This document shows positions 35,601 to 43,689 of a stretch of DNA of 59,999 nucleotides, piece after piece. The stretch lies in NCBI RefSeq assembly GCF_001650195.1, contig NZ_LXYR01000030.1, positions 1 to 59,999 on the forward strand. Reading direction: 5' to 3'. This DNA is from Phormidesmis priestleyi BC1401 (GTDB taxonomy: Bacteria > Cyanobacteriota > Cyanobacteriia > Leptolyngbyales > Leptolyngbyaceae). Made by a program: the position numbers and the translations under genes. Within the stretch, counting starts at the first letter, position 1. Every line of letters begins with the position of its first letter. The notes under the pieces are model-generated. The model was not told the DNA's origin. It did no database searches and saw nothing but the letters and a program-made list of their open reading frames with translations.

Positions 35601-36911
35601 GTGGCGTTTAAAGTTGGTTTACTTGGCTTGGGAACCGTTGGCACCGGAACCGTTGAGATTTTGCGTGACCCGGCTCAACGGCATCCCTTGCTGCAAGAGC
35701 TAGTCATTCATAAAATAGGAGTCCGATCGCTCGACAAAGCTCGATCGCTAAACCTATCCCCAGACCTGCTCACCACCGATTTAGACGCGATCGTCACTGA
35801 CCCCGAAATCGATATCATCGTCGAAGTTATAGGCGGCTTAGAACCTGCCCGATCGCTGATTCTTAAAGCGATCGCCCACAAGAAACACGTCGTGACTGCG
35901 AACAAGGCGGCGATCGCGCGGTTTGGTGACGAAATCTTCACAGCAGCCTCAGAAGCGGGAGTCTACGTCTTACTAGAAGCCGCCGTTGGAGGCGGAATTC
36001 CTGTGATTGAGCCGCTTAAACAATCGCTGTGCGCCAATCGCATCAATACCGTCATAGGCATCGTGAACGGCACGACAAATTACATTCTGACTCGAATGCA
36101 AACAGAGGGCGGCGACTTTGGCGAGATTTTGGCAGACGCTCAACAGCTTGGTTATGCCGAAGCCGATCCGACAGCGGATGTCGATGGGTTAGATGCCGCC
36201 GATAAGATTGCAATTCTCGCGTCCTTGGCATTTAGTGGACGCATCAAACTTTCGGAAGTCTACTGTGAGGGCATTCGGCAGGTTGGCGCGGCAGAGATTG
36301 CCTATGCAGAAAAGCTGGGATTTGTGATTAAGCTATTGGCGATCGCCAAACGCGAATCCGACGAGCAATTGCAGGTAAGAGTGCATCCGACTCTCGTTCC
36401 TAAAGCTCATCCTCTCGCGAATGTGAATGATGTCTACAACGCGATTCTGATTGAGGGAGATCCGATCGGGCAGGTGATGTTTTTTGGGCGCGGTGCGGGT
36501 GCAGGTCCAACTGCCAGCGCGGTGGTTTCAGATATTCTCAATATCGCGGCGATTTTGAAAGTCGGACGTGGGCAGATCACTCAAGCGGATGTCCCACCGA
36601 TACTCGATCCCTTGTTAGCGTGTTCGCATCAGCATTACTGCACGATCGCGCCGATGTCAGAGCTTGTAACCCGATTTTATGCCCGATTCCTCACACAAGA
36701 TTATCCTGGTGTGATCGGCAAACTGGGCACTTGTTTTGGCGATCACGAGGTCAGCCTAGAGTCTGTCGTGCAAGCCGGACTCCGTGACGGACTCGCTGAA
36801 ATTGTGGTCGTCACTCACGATGTCCGAGAAGGCAATTTCCGCGAAGCGCTGGATGAGATTCAACGCATGACCACGGTTGCAAAAGTTGCCAGTGTGCTGC
36901 GAGTTTTGTGA
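35601..36911 (+). CDS. hom: Homoserine dehydrogenase
   Basis: Reduces aspartate semialdehyde to homoserine, the branch to threonine and methionine. The 436-residue protein starts at a GTG (MAFKVGLLGLGTVGTGTVEIL, the NAD(P)-binding glycine motif). It contains VTANKAAIARFG, the GIVNGTTNYILTRM signature with catalytic lysine region GLDAADKIAILASLAF, and ends in an ACT domain (YPGVIGKLGTCFGDHEVSLESVVQ, about 370-436) for threonine feedback. A GGACA lies nine bases before the GTG. Confidence 0.95.
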   Translation: MAFKVGLLGLGTVGTGTVEILRDPAQRHPLLQELVIHKIGVRSLDKARSLNLSPDLLTTDLDAIVTDPEIDIIVEVIGGLEPARSLILKAIAHKKHVVTANKAAIARFGDEIFTAASEAGVYVLLEAAVGGGIPVIEPLKQSLCANRINTVIGIVNGTTNYILTRMQTEGGDFGEILADAQQLGYAEADPTADVDGLDAADKIAILASLAFSGRIKLSEVYCEGIRQVGAAEIAYAEKLGFVIKLLAIAKRESDEQLQVRVHPTLVPKAHPLANVNDVYNAILIEGDPIGQVMFFGRGAGAGPTASAVVSDILNIAAILKVGRGQITQADVPPILDPLLACSHQHYCTIAPMSELVTRFYARFLTQDYPGVIGKLGTCFGDHEVSLESVVQAGLRDGLAEIVVVTHDVREGNFREALDEIQRMTTVAKVASVLRVL

Positions 36912-36919
36912 TTGCTACA

Positions 36920-37117
36920 ATGGGAAGAAAGAGAGACATTCAGCAGATAGAAGCGATCGCTCAAGAATTTAAAATGACGCAAGAAGAACGAAGGGACTTC
37001 GGAGACTTCTTAGAGATGGAAAAAATCAATGGACAAGGCGGCACAAAAAATGATCGGGTTGACTTTACTTACGAAGAACTAAGACAAAAAGCGCGTGAGT
37101 TTCTAAGCTTAAGTTGA
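36920..37117 (+). CDS. Small charged protein, unknown function
   Basis: A 65-residue acidic/basic protein from ATG 36920 (MGRKRDIQQIEAIAQEFKMTQEERRDFGDFLE..., ..GGTKNDRVDFTYEELRQKAREFL); a GTG at 36908 overlapping the hom stop is the alternative. The layout 'R.DI.QI..IA.EF.M...R..FGD..E..K..G..GTKNDRGDFTYEELR..A.EFL' is one I remember as a stand-alone ORF and as the tail of some polymorphic toxins, so it may be an effector-like module. Not verifiable here. The next gene starts 17 bases later. Confidence 0.6.
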   Translation: MGRKRDIQQIEAIAQEFKMTQEERRDFGDFLEMEKINGQGGTKNDRVDFTYEELRQKAREFLSLS

Positions 37118-37134
37118 GATGTGACTGTAAACCT

Positions 37135-37647
37135 ATGACCACAGATTCAGCCCAGAAAACGTTGACTACCTCTGATCTAAGAATCGTTCACACAATTGTC
37201 GATCGACTATTAGGTAAAACTTGTTGGCAAGCAAGGTTCAGCTATGGCGACGAACTCACCCTCCATTTTGGCGATCGGGTGTCCTATGCTCAATCTTCTA
37301 TGGCTAATTTGGAAAAAGGAAGTTGGATTTTAGGAACACGCGGAACGAATTGGCAGTTAAGCCGTGCATCTCACTGCATCGTAAATTCTGATGCAACCCC
37401 TGAAACCATGCGGGAGAATGTTCGTCAAATTGAGGGGCTTGCACTAACGGCATTAGATATCAACTATCCAAGCCTTGGGCTAATCTTGACTTTTGAGGAG
37501 CAACTTCAATTGAGCGTACTACCGTGTCTAGCTGATGATGAATATGAACTACCCTATTGGGAGCTATTTACACCTGAACACTACGTTTTAAAGGTGGGAT
37601 CAAGATTAACTTGGTCATACACTAGGGCAACTACATCTAAAACTTAA
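37135..37647 (+). CDS. Hypothetical protein, possible partner of preceding gene
   Basis: A 170-residue soluble protein from ATG 37135 (MTTDSAQKTLTTSDLRIVHTIVDRLLGKTCWQARFSYGDELTLHFGDRVSYAQ). A TTG at 37114 would overlap the upstream stop. It has a mixed alpha/beta pattern with beta strands around YGDELTLHFGD and GSWILGTRGTNWQL. I cannot assign a family. If the upstream small protein is toxin-like, this could be its immunity protein, but that rests only on adjacency and order. It converges on the minus-strand cassette array; its stop is 13 bases from attC1. Confidence 0.6.
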   Translation: MTTDSAQKTLTTSDLRIVHTIVDRLLGKTCWQARFSYGDELTLHFGDRVSYAQSSMANLEKGSWILGTRGTNWQLSRASHCIVNSDATPETMRENVRQIEGLALTALDINYPSLGLILTFEEQLQLSVLPCLADDEYELPYWELFTPEHYVLKVGSRLTWSYTRATTSKT

Positions 37648-37660
37648 CTTTGGCTTTTGA

Positions 37661-37753
37661 GTCTAACGTACTAACGACTAAATTGAGCGGCAGCGAGTAG
37701 ACTAAAACGTAGATGAAGAGGCTCTTAACTGCCGCTCCAATGACTTGTTAGAC
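37661..37753 (-). other. attC-like recombination site 1
   Basis: Outer boxes GTCTAAC (37661-37667) and GTTAGAC (37747-37753) fit RYYYAAC...GTTRRRY. Inner arms TTGAGCGGCAG (37683-37693) and CTGCCGCTCCAA (37729-37740) pair, with one unpaired base in one arm, as in the extrahelical bases of attC sites. On the minus strand it opens GTCTAACAAGTCATTGGAGC, and the stop TAA of the upstream cassette gene lies inside that R'' box, as in typical cassettes. The L'-R' spacing is longer than usual. Confidence 0.65.
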
Positions 37754-38407
37754 CGCGACAATAAGTGCGTGCATATCTCGGCAATATGACTTGTAATCAG
37801 ACCAATCAAGGAGTGCCGTGATATTGCTTGAAAAGTTAATTAACGTTTCGTTTTCCAAATCAAAGGCAGGATCTTTAAAGGTAGATGCCGTATCACAATG
37901 ATTGGATGCAAGAAGATTAAACACAGTTGCGTTCAACCCATGCAGCTTTTCATCTTCCATATGATTGGATTGGTTGCGACCAGCATAAATTATTAAACCA
38001 ATGGGTATGCTGCGAATCTTACGCCCTATACAAAACTTAGCGGGTTTCGTTTTAGGTTTCAGTAGTGAATGTAGGTCTTTAGGTAGATTGTCAGGTATTT
38101 CTTGATTTTCGGAAAACCATTGGATTCCCATGTACGCAATCTGAAGTAGGGAGCCACATAGCGTGGCAAGGGCGAAACTCTCTGCTGAGAATTCTCTTTG
38201 CGCTTTCAGCGATAACTTGATAGCCTCTTCGTTATTCGCTGCCCAGCTATCAAAAGCTTGTTTTCGTGTTTCTGAACCATCAAAACTACCGCTGAAAGTC
38301 GGCTTTGGAGCATCACGTAAGATTTCAATATATGAACTAATTCCATCAAAAATCCTACTGGCTGCGCTTTCTGTTCGTTTGAGATATTCCTCTGCTGAAT
38401 TGATCAT
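37748..38407 (-). CDS. Cassette gene, helical hypothetical protein
   Basis: A 219-residue protein rich in helix (MINSAEEYLKRTESAASRIFDGISSYIEILRDAPK..., EAIKLSLKAQREFSAESFALATLCGSLLQIAYMGIQWF), with a short beta region IGRKIRSIPIGLIIYAGRNQSNHMEDEK. No family recognised; the tyrosine/asparagine patch YAGRNQSNHMED could be functional. Its stop falls in the attC1 R'' box, so it is the distal gene of a cassette. It lies 21 bases after the membrane gene, suggesting a two-gene cassette. Base composition is more AT-rich than the housekeeping genes. Confidence 0.65.
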   Translation of the reverse strand: MINSAEEYLKRTESAASRIFDGISSYIEILRDAPKPTFSGSFDGSETRKQAFDSWAANNEEAIKLSLKAQREFSAESFALATLCGSLLQIAYMGIQWFSENQEIPDNLPKDLHSLLKPKTKPAKFCIGRKIRSIPIGLIIYAGRNQSNHMEDEKLHGLNATVFNLLASNHCDTASTFKDPAFDLENETLINFSSNITALLDWSDYKSYCRDMHALIVAV

Positions 38408-38428
38408 CGGAAATCAAACCCATTCTGC

Positions 38429-39160
38429 TTACTGAACTTCAGAGCATAAGTGCTGCCGAGCATTAGTGTATATCACATTGATGTTATTCCCGTTGCTGTA
38501 ATCTTTTATTTTCTTTGCAACTGCTTGCTTAAATCCCATTTCGTACATTTCTGCACATGCACCATACCCAGCTACAAGAAGGTTGGCATTAACTTTCTGC
38601 GGATCTACATCTTGGGCATCAAATCCTTGCTTCTCAAGGGCGGCAATATAGTTCTTGGGTTTGGGACTGGTGGAAATTTTAATACCATTCAAACAGTTGT
38701 ATGAGTTTGAAAGAGCATAAACTGTTGCAAGGTTGAGCGAAAGCTCATCTACTACTTTTGCTGCTGAAGGTTCTGCAACAAGAAGCTGTAACTGACCAGC
38801 GATCGAGTTAAAAATTTGTGCTTCGCTAGATGCACTGGCTTTTAGCTGGCAATATTTGTCTGCCATTTCCAAGACATCTTGGTTTGTTTTTGGAGATCGC
38901 TTCTTTTGCGGAAAGACTTCGTAGAATTCGGAAATCATTTTTGCTTGAGCTTGATGCTTTGGATTGCGATCAGCCATCAGTTGACCAAAAGGAGTCCAGT
39001 CTTCACGCTTCATTGTTACGGGGTCATACACCTGGATGATATTTCCACAACCCCGAAAGAAGAAGATTCCTCCAAAAATCAGTACAAAACCCAGAACGCC
39101 CCCAATGTTATCTCGCCACATAACTCTAGCCAGCTTTTTTAATTCCAAATCTAACTTCAC
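38429..39160 (-). CDS. Cassette gene, membrane-anchored hypothetical protein
   Basis: A 243-residue protein starting at GTG 39160 (MKLDLELKKLARVMWRDNIGG) with one hydrophobic segment (VLGFVLIFGGIFFFRGCGNII, about 22-42). A helical extracytoplasmic domain follows with several cysteines (QLKASASS, GYGACAEMYEMG, ARQHLCSEV). No family recognised. It is the first gene after the recombination edge of attC2 on the minus strand, 81 bases from its R' box, as expected of a captured cassette. Confidence 0.65.
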   Translation of the reverse strand: MKLDLELKKLARVMWRDNIGGVLGFVLIFGGIFFFRGCGNIIQVYDPVTMKREDWTPFGQLMADRNPKHQAQAKMISEFYEVFPQKKRSPKTNQDVLEMADKYCQLKASASSEAQIFNSIAGQLQLLVAEPSAAKVVDELSLNLATVYALSNSYNCLNGIKISTSPKPKNYIAALEKQGFDAQDVDPQKVNANLLVAGYGACAEMYEMGFKQAVAKKIKDYSNGNNINVIYTNARQHLCSEVQ

Positions 39161-39240
39161 TGTCTCGTACTGGTAATCCGGAACACCATCCTTAATCTCA
39201 ATGACAATCCCGAACTACTGCCCTAACCAGCGAATTAGCG

Positions 39241-39328
39241 GTCTAACGTTCGCGCTCACCGGATGCAGTTGACCTTTGCAAATCAACCAACCAAATTTCA
39301 GCATTCCGGTGCAGCGCAATTGTTAGGC
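39241..39328 (-). other. attC recombination site 2
   Basis: Minus strand: R'' GCCTAACAAT, L'' GCGCTGCACCGGA, a loop of about 35 bases, L' TCCGGTGAGCGCGAA and R' CGTTAGAC. The arms (plus strand 39249-39266 and 39301-39319) pair over about 17 positions with three single-base bulges, the extrahelical bases that give attC its strand polarity. Polarity agrees with the minus-strand genes on both sides. This is the clearer of the two sites. Confidence 0.8.
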
Positions 39329-39396
39329 TCATTTATTGCAATTTGAACAACTAGGATATTACCCACGTAACTAGCCATTAGATATGCGCTTAACTA

Positions 39397-39945
39397 TTAG
39401 TAGCCATGAAGCAATAAATAATTTGCCAAATACTCCATGATAAAAAATGATAGAAGACCTAGAAAGAGTCCGATTACAGGCGAGGTAAAGAATCCCAAAA
39501 TACCAAGAAAAACAGACACAACGAAACCAAGAGGACGGAGAGGCCAAGCAACCTTAGCTCGTCGCACTGCTGAATTAATTTTTCTGGATGCCTTTATATG
39601 TTCTTGAGTCGAATCCCAAGTCTCCCATCGCTGTAAGGCCATCATTTTTGCGCCCTTTGAACCGTTATAGACCAAATCTTTCTCTTGCCAAACTGCTAGA
39701 AATAGACCCCATTTTTCAACTTTAACCGGATCGAAATAGTCGTACTTGAACCCTGGCTCTCTGACAACAACATAAACTTCCTTACCTACCCAAATTGATG
39801 GCAGCCTTGCACGGAACTCCCCTGACTCATCGGAATACCCCTGTAAAAGTATAGGACCACCTTGCCGTTCAATCAGAGCAACTGATGTTCCATTTGGCCA
39901 CATGCCAGCTAAAAATACAGGAACTGCACTGAAGTTTCCGAGCAT
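39397..39945 (-). CDS. Cassette gene, Ig-like domain plus two membrane spans
   Basis: A 182-residue protein. Residues 1-80 look like a carboxypeptidase-regulatory/transthyretin-type beta fold (GTSVALIERQGGPILLQGYSDESGEFRARLPSIWVGKEVYVVVREPGF). A basic helical linker (KASRKINSAVRRAKVAWPLRP) and a C-terminal hydrophobic hairpin (LGFVVSVFLGILGFF, IGLFLGLLSFFIMEYLANYLL) follow. Function unknown. It precedes attC2 by 68 bases on the minus strand, and a GTTAGGC core lies upstream of its start at 40012-40018, so it is probably a cassette too. Confidence 0.65.
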   Translation of the reverse strand: MLGNFSAVPVFLAGMWPNGTSVALIERQGGPILLQGYSDESGEFRARLPSIWVGKEVYVVVREPGFKYDYFDPVKVEKWGLFLAVWQEKDLVYNGSKGAKMMALQRWETWDSTQEHIKASRKINSAVRRAKVAWPLRPLGFVVSVFLGILGFFTSPVIGLFLGLLSFFIMEYLANYLLLHGY

Positions 39946-40011
39946 AAGGTTTCTGTGGTCAGCAGTGATGCATTACCAAAGGCAAATGAGGTTTGAGCTT
40001 CTATATAATAT

Positions 40012-40018
40012 GCCTAAC
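40012..40018 (-). other. Integrase core-like GTTAGGC
   Basis: On the minus strand AAGTTAGGC fits the R' consensus GTTRRRY and marks the upstream edge of the cassette holding the gene at 39397-39945. No palindrome surrounds it, so it could be an attI-type site or a decayed attC. A TATTAT stretch just inside may serve as the cassette promoter. Confidence 0.35.
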
Positions 40019-40036
40019 TTCTTTTTAGAGAGAAAG

Positions 40037-40170
40037 TTTCCGCATATTACGCCAAAACGGGCGAATAGGTAGATGATTTCCGCATAACACTCCAAATCAG
40101 GTAGATATGCAGAATTTTTCTGCATAGTACGCTCATTTGGATGGATATGCGGAAAGATTCTGTATATTTG
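40037..40170. repeat. 40-bp tandem repeats
   Basis: Units begin at 40037, 40077 and 40117, exactly 40 bases apart, with a partial fourth near 40157. Each starts TTTCYGCATA; the later units also contain an inverted ATGCRGAA at their end, so each half-turn could form a hairpin or bind a dimer. They lie between gatC and the integrase-core-like site and do not encode anything obvious. Confidence 0.65.
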
Positions 40171-40306
40171 TAGATTCAGCGCAGATGTCAGCGCACAGGT
40201 TTCTGCACCGGAGGGGTTCGCCCTAGCATTGTCTGTGATTTGGTCAATTTTTGATGCGATCGCCCCAACTCAAACACAAATAGCAAGGCGATCGACCACT
40301 AAGCAA

Positions 40307-40594
40307 TCAGTCTCCTGTAACAATCTTCGGCACTCTGAAGAATTCACCTTCTCGATCGGGCGCACCATCCAAAATATCTTCACGAGGAAAAGGGTGCTGA
40401 CGATCGACACGCACCACGTTGCTAACCTCGATCGCGCGGGTCGTCGGCTTGACATCTGTGACATCCAACTCACTCAGCAGTTCAAAATAATCCAAAATGC
40501 TGCTGAGTTGAGTGGTGAAGGTTGCCTCTTCGTCAGGCGTTAGCTGTAGCCGAGCGAGATGGGCAACTTTTTGAACTTGGGCACGATCGAGCAT
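40307..40594 (-). CDS. gatC: Asp/Glu-tRNA amidotransferase subunit C
   Basis: GatC stabilises the GatA-GatB core that turns Glu-tRNA(Gln) (and Asp-tRNA(Asn)) into Gln- or Asn-tRNA. The 95-residue protein opens MLDRAQVQKVAHLARLQLTPDEEATF and contains DVKPTTRAIEVSNVVRVDR, both diagnostic, ending GEFFRVPKIV. It is 86 bases downstream of ycf3 on the same strand. The amidase at 55.6-57.1 kb is a separate family member, not evidently GatA. Confidence 0.94.
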   Translation of the reverse strand: MLDRAQVQKVAHLARLQLTPDEEATFTTQLSSILDYFELLSELDVTDVKPTTRAIEVSNVVRVDRQHPFPREDILDGAPDREGEFFRVPKIVTGD

Positions 40595-40680
40595 GAGATT
40601 TAATAGTGAATTGGAAAAGACAAAGACCGTTGAGTTTTGAATTCAGAAAATCGATCGTCTAAATTCAAAACTCATCCGGT

Positions 40681-41202
40681 TTAGAAATAAACATCCATCG
40701 TCGATCGCCCGGTGGTTTTGAGCCAGTTTTGAGCTTCGATGTAGTTGTTAGGAGCCAGATTGATGGCGCGTTTCCAGTAGTCAGCAGCTTTTTCAAACAG
40801 GACTTCTGCTTCTTCGTCTCTGCCTTCGTCTTTGGCTTTCTCGCCAAGATAGTGAGCAATTACGGCAATATTATTGACAGCCTGAGGCAAGCGAGGATTA
40901 AGCTCGATCGCCTGATAATAATATTCCAGTGCTTTTTCGTGTTCGCCATTGCTAGCGTGAATTAAGCCAATGTTGTAGAGAATGTAGCTGCGGTCGTTTT
41001 CGTCATCTTCGAGCGTCAGCGCTTCATGATAGTTGTCCAACGCCTCAGCATATTCGCCATCTGCTTGGGCAGACATCCCATCTCGATAATAGGCAAAGGC
41101 TTCTTTTTCACGTTTGCTCGCCGGAAAGACCTTCAAAATGAGATCTGCCATTACCGTGAAGCTTTTGTCAATGAAGTTGTCGTTGCGTTGAGTTCTAGGC
41201 AT
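40681..41202 (-). CDS. ycf3: Photosystem I assembly protein Ycf3
   Basis: Ycf3 is a TPR chaperone that assembles the photosystem I core on the stromal/cytoplasmic face of thylakoids. The 173-residue protein starts [27 protein letters not shown], identical in pattern to chloroplast and cyanobacterial Ycf3, and contains three TPRs (about 35-68, 72-105, 120-153) with [22 protein letters not shown]. Full length. It heads a ycf3-gatC arrangement. Confidence 0.97.
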   Translation of the reverse strand: MPRTQRNDNFIDKSFTVMADLILKVFPASKREKEAFAYYRDGMSAQADGEYAEALDNYHEALTLEDDENDRSYILYNIGLIHASNGEHEKALEYYYQAIELNPRLPQAVNNIAVIAHYLGEKAKDEGRDEEAEVLFEKAADYWKRAINLAPNNYIEAQNWLKTTGRSTMDVYF

Positions 41203-41374
41203 ATGGCGCTTAGTAAAGGATTGAAACGGCTAGGTCGTGCAGCTTTCAGACACCTATTGTAGTTTAGCGCCTGAGCAGATTTTGAAGTTTGAAGATTGAA
41301 GTTTAAATTGGCTCCCCAAATTCCTGGTTTCGCTTTCTTATACTAGAGAGAGACACCTCTTGAAGGGGAACTGC

Positions 41375-42688
41375 ATGGACTCTAATCTGACTCCCGATCC
41401 CGCCATTGTCAAAGCCGTTGAGCGACTCGATTATCGGGTCACTGTGGGCGATGTCGCCTCTCAGGCAGGGCTGGATGTAAATCTCGCAGAGCGAGGGCTG
41501 CTCGTGCTTGCCTCTGCCGTAGACGGACAGCTTCAGGTTGCAGAGTCGGGCGAAGTCGTCTACCTGTTTCCTAAAGATGTTCAAGGCGTTCTGCAAAACA
41601 AATTTTTTCAGCTACGACTCAGAGAATGGCTGGGCAAAGTTTGGCGCGTGCTGTTCTATCTGATTCGCATTTCGTTTGGCATTGTGTTGATGCTGCTGAT
41701 TGCACTGGCGATCGTGGCGGTCATTCTCCTCGTTCTTGCCATGAACTCCAGTCGCGACGATCGCAACAATAGTGGCGGAATTGGCATTCCCAACATGGGC
41801 TTTCCTAACCTGTTTTGGATTTTCTATCCCAATTATTACGATCGCTACGATCGTCCGTCTCTCCGCAATCGCAATCAGAGCGGAAGCACGAGCGATATCA
41901 ACTTTCTAGAAGCGGTCTTCTCATTCTTATTTGGCGATGGCAACCCCAATGCAGAATTAGAAGAACGGCGATGGCAGTCGATCGCGACGGTGATTCGCAA
42001 CAACCGAGGCGCGGTGATTGCCGAGCAAATTTCGCCCTTTTTAGATGAAGTCGGCACAGGCTACGACCAAGAATATGAGCAATATATGGTGCCTGTGTTA
42101 GCGCGATTTAACGGGCGACCCGAAGTGAGTCCAGAGGGGCAAATGGTCTATCACTTTCCCGATTTGCAAACAACGGTGACTGAATCGCGACGCAAATCTA
42201 TCTCTGATTATCTCCAAGAATATCGCTATGTCTTTAGTCGCGCTAGCCGTGGGCAGGTCATTGCAGCCTCTTCACTGGGAGCGTTTCTCTTGGCGTTGGC
42301 GATCGTGCTGAATGTCTCCCTCGCAGGCGGAGTTACGCTCGTTGGCACAGCGGCTACGTTTGTGAAAACGATCGCGATTCTCTCTCTGGGCTACAGCGTT
42401 GCCTATCTCTCAATTCCGGTCATCCGCAACAGTTGGATCGGGTGGCGAAACCGCAAAATTAGCGATCGCAATGCAGAACGCCAACAGCGATCGCTGCTGT
42501 TGAAGAGAGCCGATCCAACCATTCAGCAAAAACTCTCCTATGCCCAACAGTTTGCTGCCGAGACGGTAATCCGCAACGACGATCTGATCTACACGACCGA
42601 ACGCGATTTGATCGACCAAGAGAGCGATCGGGCTTCTCAACTTGATGCTGAGTGGCAAAAACGACTGGAAAAGAGAGATTTAGAATGA
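41375..42688 (+). CDS. Conserved membrane protein, At5g03900-like
   Basis: From ATG 41375 (MDSNLTPDPAIVKAVERLDYRVTVGDVASQAGLD), with GAAGGGGA just upstream, the protein has 437 residues; a TTG at 41360 is less likely. It has an N-terminal winged-helix-like domain (about 10-75), a transmembrane helix (about 92-122), a Ser/Asn/Tyr-rich linker, a soluble part (about 195-285) and two more membrane helices (about 295-350), then a coiled C-terminus. It resembles plant chloroplast At5g03900-type proteins, sometimes labelled Fe-S-related; that label is from memory and not demonstrated. Confidence 0.75.
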   Translation: MDSNLTPDPAIVKAVERLDYRVTVGDVASQAGLDVNLAERGLLVLASAVDGQLQVAESGEVVYLFPKDVQGVLQNKFFQLRLREWLGKVWRVLFYLIRISFGIVLMLLIALAIVAVILLVLAMNSSRDDRNNSGGIGIPNMGFPNLFWIFYPNYYDRYDRPSLRNRNQSGSTSDINFLEAVFSFLFGDGNPNAELEERRWQSIATVIRNNRGAVIAEQISPFLDEVGTGYDQEYEQYMVPVLARFNGRPEVSPEGQMVYHFPDLQTTVTESRRKSISDYLQEYRYVFSRASRGQVIAASSLGAFLLALAIVLNVSLAGGVTLVGTAATFVKTIAILSLGYSVAYLSIPVIRNSWIGWRNRKISDRNAERQQRSLLLKRADPTIQQKLSYAQQFAAETVIRNDDLIYTTERDLIDQESDRASQLDAEWQKRLEKRDLE

Positions 42689-42812
42689 ATGATCGGCTTC
42701 ATTTCCAATCACTCAATCAAAACTCATTCTTTTCCTCCAAAATGCAGATATCAAGCTGGACAGTCGCGTTTAGACTAACAGCCATCCAAACAACAAATAC
42801 ACTCGTCTATTC

Positions 42813-43556
42813 ATGTCAGACCAACCTAGACTAGAAGCACAAGCCCTCTCACAAGCCATTAAATTAGGGCTATCGAGTCAACTAGATGATGCTGAAACTA
42901 TAGAGGTATATGTCGAAACTGATCTGCTGAAAGTAGTTCAGGGAAAAGTAGACTCTATTTCAGTAGAAGGACAGGGTTTGACGATTCAAGAAGACATTCG
43001 TTTAGAATCGATCGAAGTCCAAACAAATCAGGTTTCAATCAATCCTTTAATGGCACTTTTAGGAGACATTAAATTAGATCAACCTGTTGATACTACTGCC
43101 CGGATTGTTCTCACTGAATCTGACATCAATCACGCACTAAATTCAGCTTATGTAAAAGATAGACTGCCTCCTCTAGACCTTGACGTTGAAGGGAGGAAAG
43201 TCACGATCGTAGTAAAGTTTCCCCTAGAGATTCGTTTGTCAGATGTCGGAAAAATTCACTTTAGTGGAACGATCGCGTTGAACGAAGCGGACAAAACTCG
43301 CTCAGTTGGCTTTGCTGCTGTCGCGTGTCCCCGCACAGACACTCAGCCGATTTTGCTCGAAACCTTCTGCTGTGTTCCTGGACAGGGCGTTTCGATTCCC
43401 TTGATAATTGCTCTAATGAGCAAGCTTCAAGAAATCGTGCGTCAACCATATTTTGCCCTCGAAGGAATCATCTTACGCATTAAAACAATGGAAGTCGAGC
43501 CAGGAAGCTTAACCATGCAAGCCGAAATCCGAGCAAACCAAATTCCTTCTCTCTGA
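42813..43556 (+). CDS. DUF2993 (LmeA-like) protein
   Basis: A 247-residue protein of the DUF2993 family common in cyanobacteria and actinobacteria. The mycobacterial member LmeA acts in lipoglycan synthesis; the cyanobacterial role is unknown. Features: LEAQALSQAIKLGLSSQLDDAETIEVYVETDLLKVVQGKVDSISVEGQGL, then SINPLMALLGDIKLDQPVDTTARIVLTESDINHALNS. No signal peptide is obvious. It is 124 bases after the membrane protein gene on the same strand. Confidence 0.85.
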   Translation: MSDQPRLEAQALSQAIKLGLSSQLDDAETIEVYVETDLLKVVQGKVDSISVEGQGLTIQEDIRLESIEVQTNQVSINPLMALLGDIKLDQPVDTTARIVLTESDINHALNSAYVKDRLPPLDLDVEGRKVTIVVKFPLEIRLSDVGKIHFSGTIALNEADKTRSVGFAAVACPRTDTQPILLETFCCVPGQGVSIPLIIALMSKLQEIVRQPYFALEGIILRIKTMEVEPGSLTMQAEIRANQIPSL

Positions 43557-43689
43557 CTTTGCACAGGGCGATTCTTTGCCTGCGTTTTTCTTCAAACTGA
43601 GCTTATAAATTTTCTTTGCATTTGTGGTGATCGGCTTCTCCTCCTGGGAATCTTAACAAAGTCACTTTAAGTTAAGATAAACTCAGGCG

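Noticed and set aside
40037-40170. 40-bp repeats as a CRISPR array
   Set aside because: Units are contiguous and diverged with no constant repeat/variable spacer alternation, and no cas genes are nearby.
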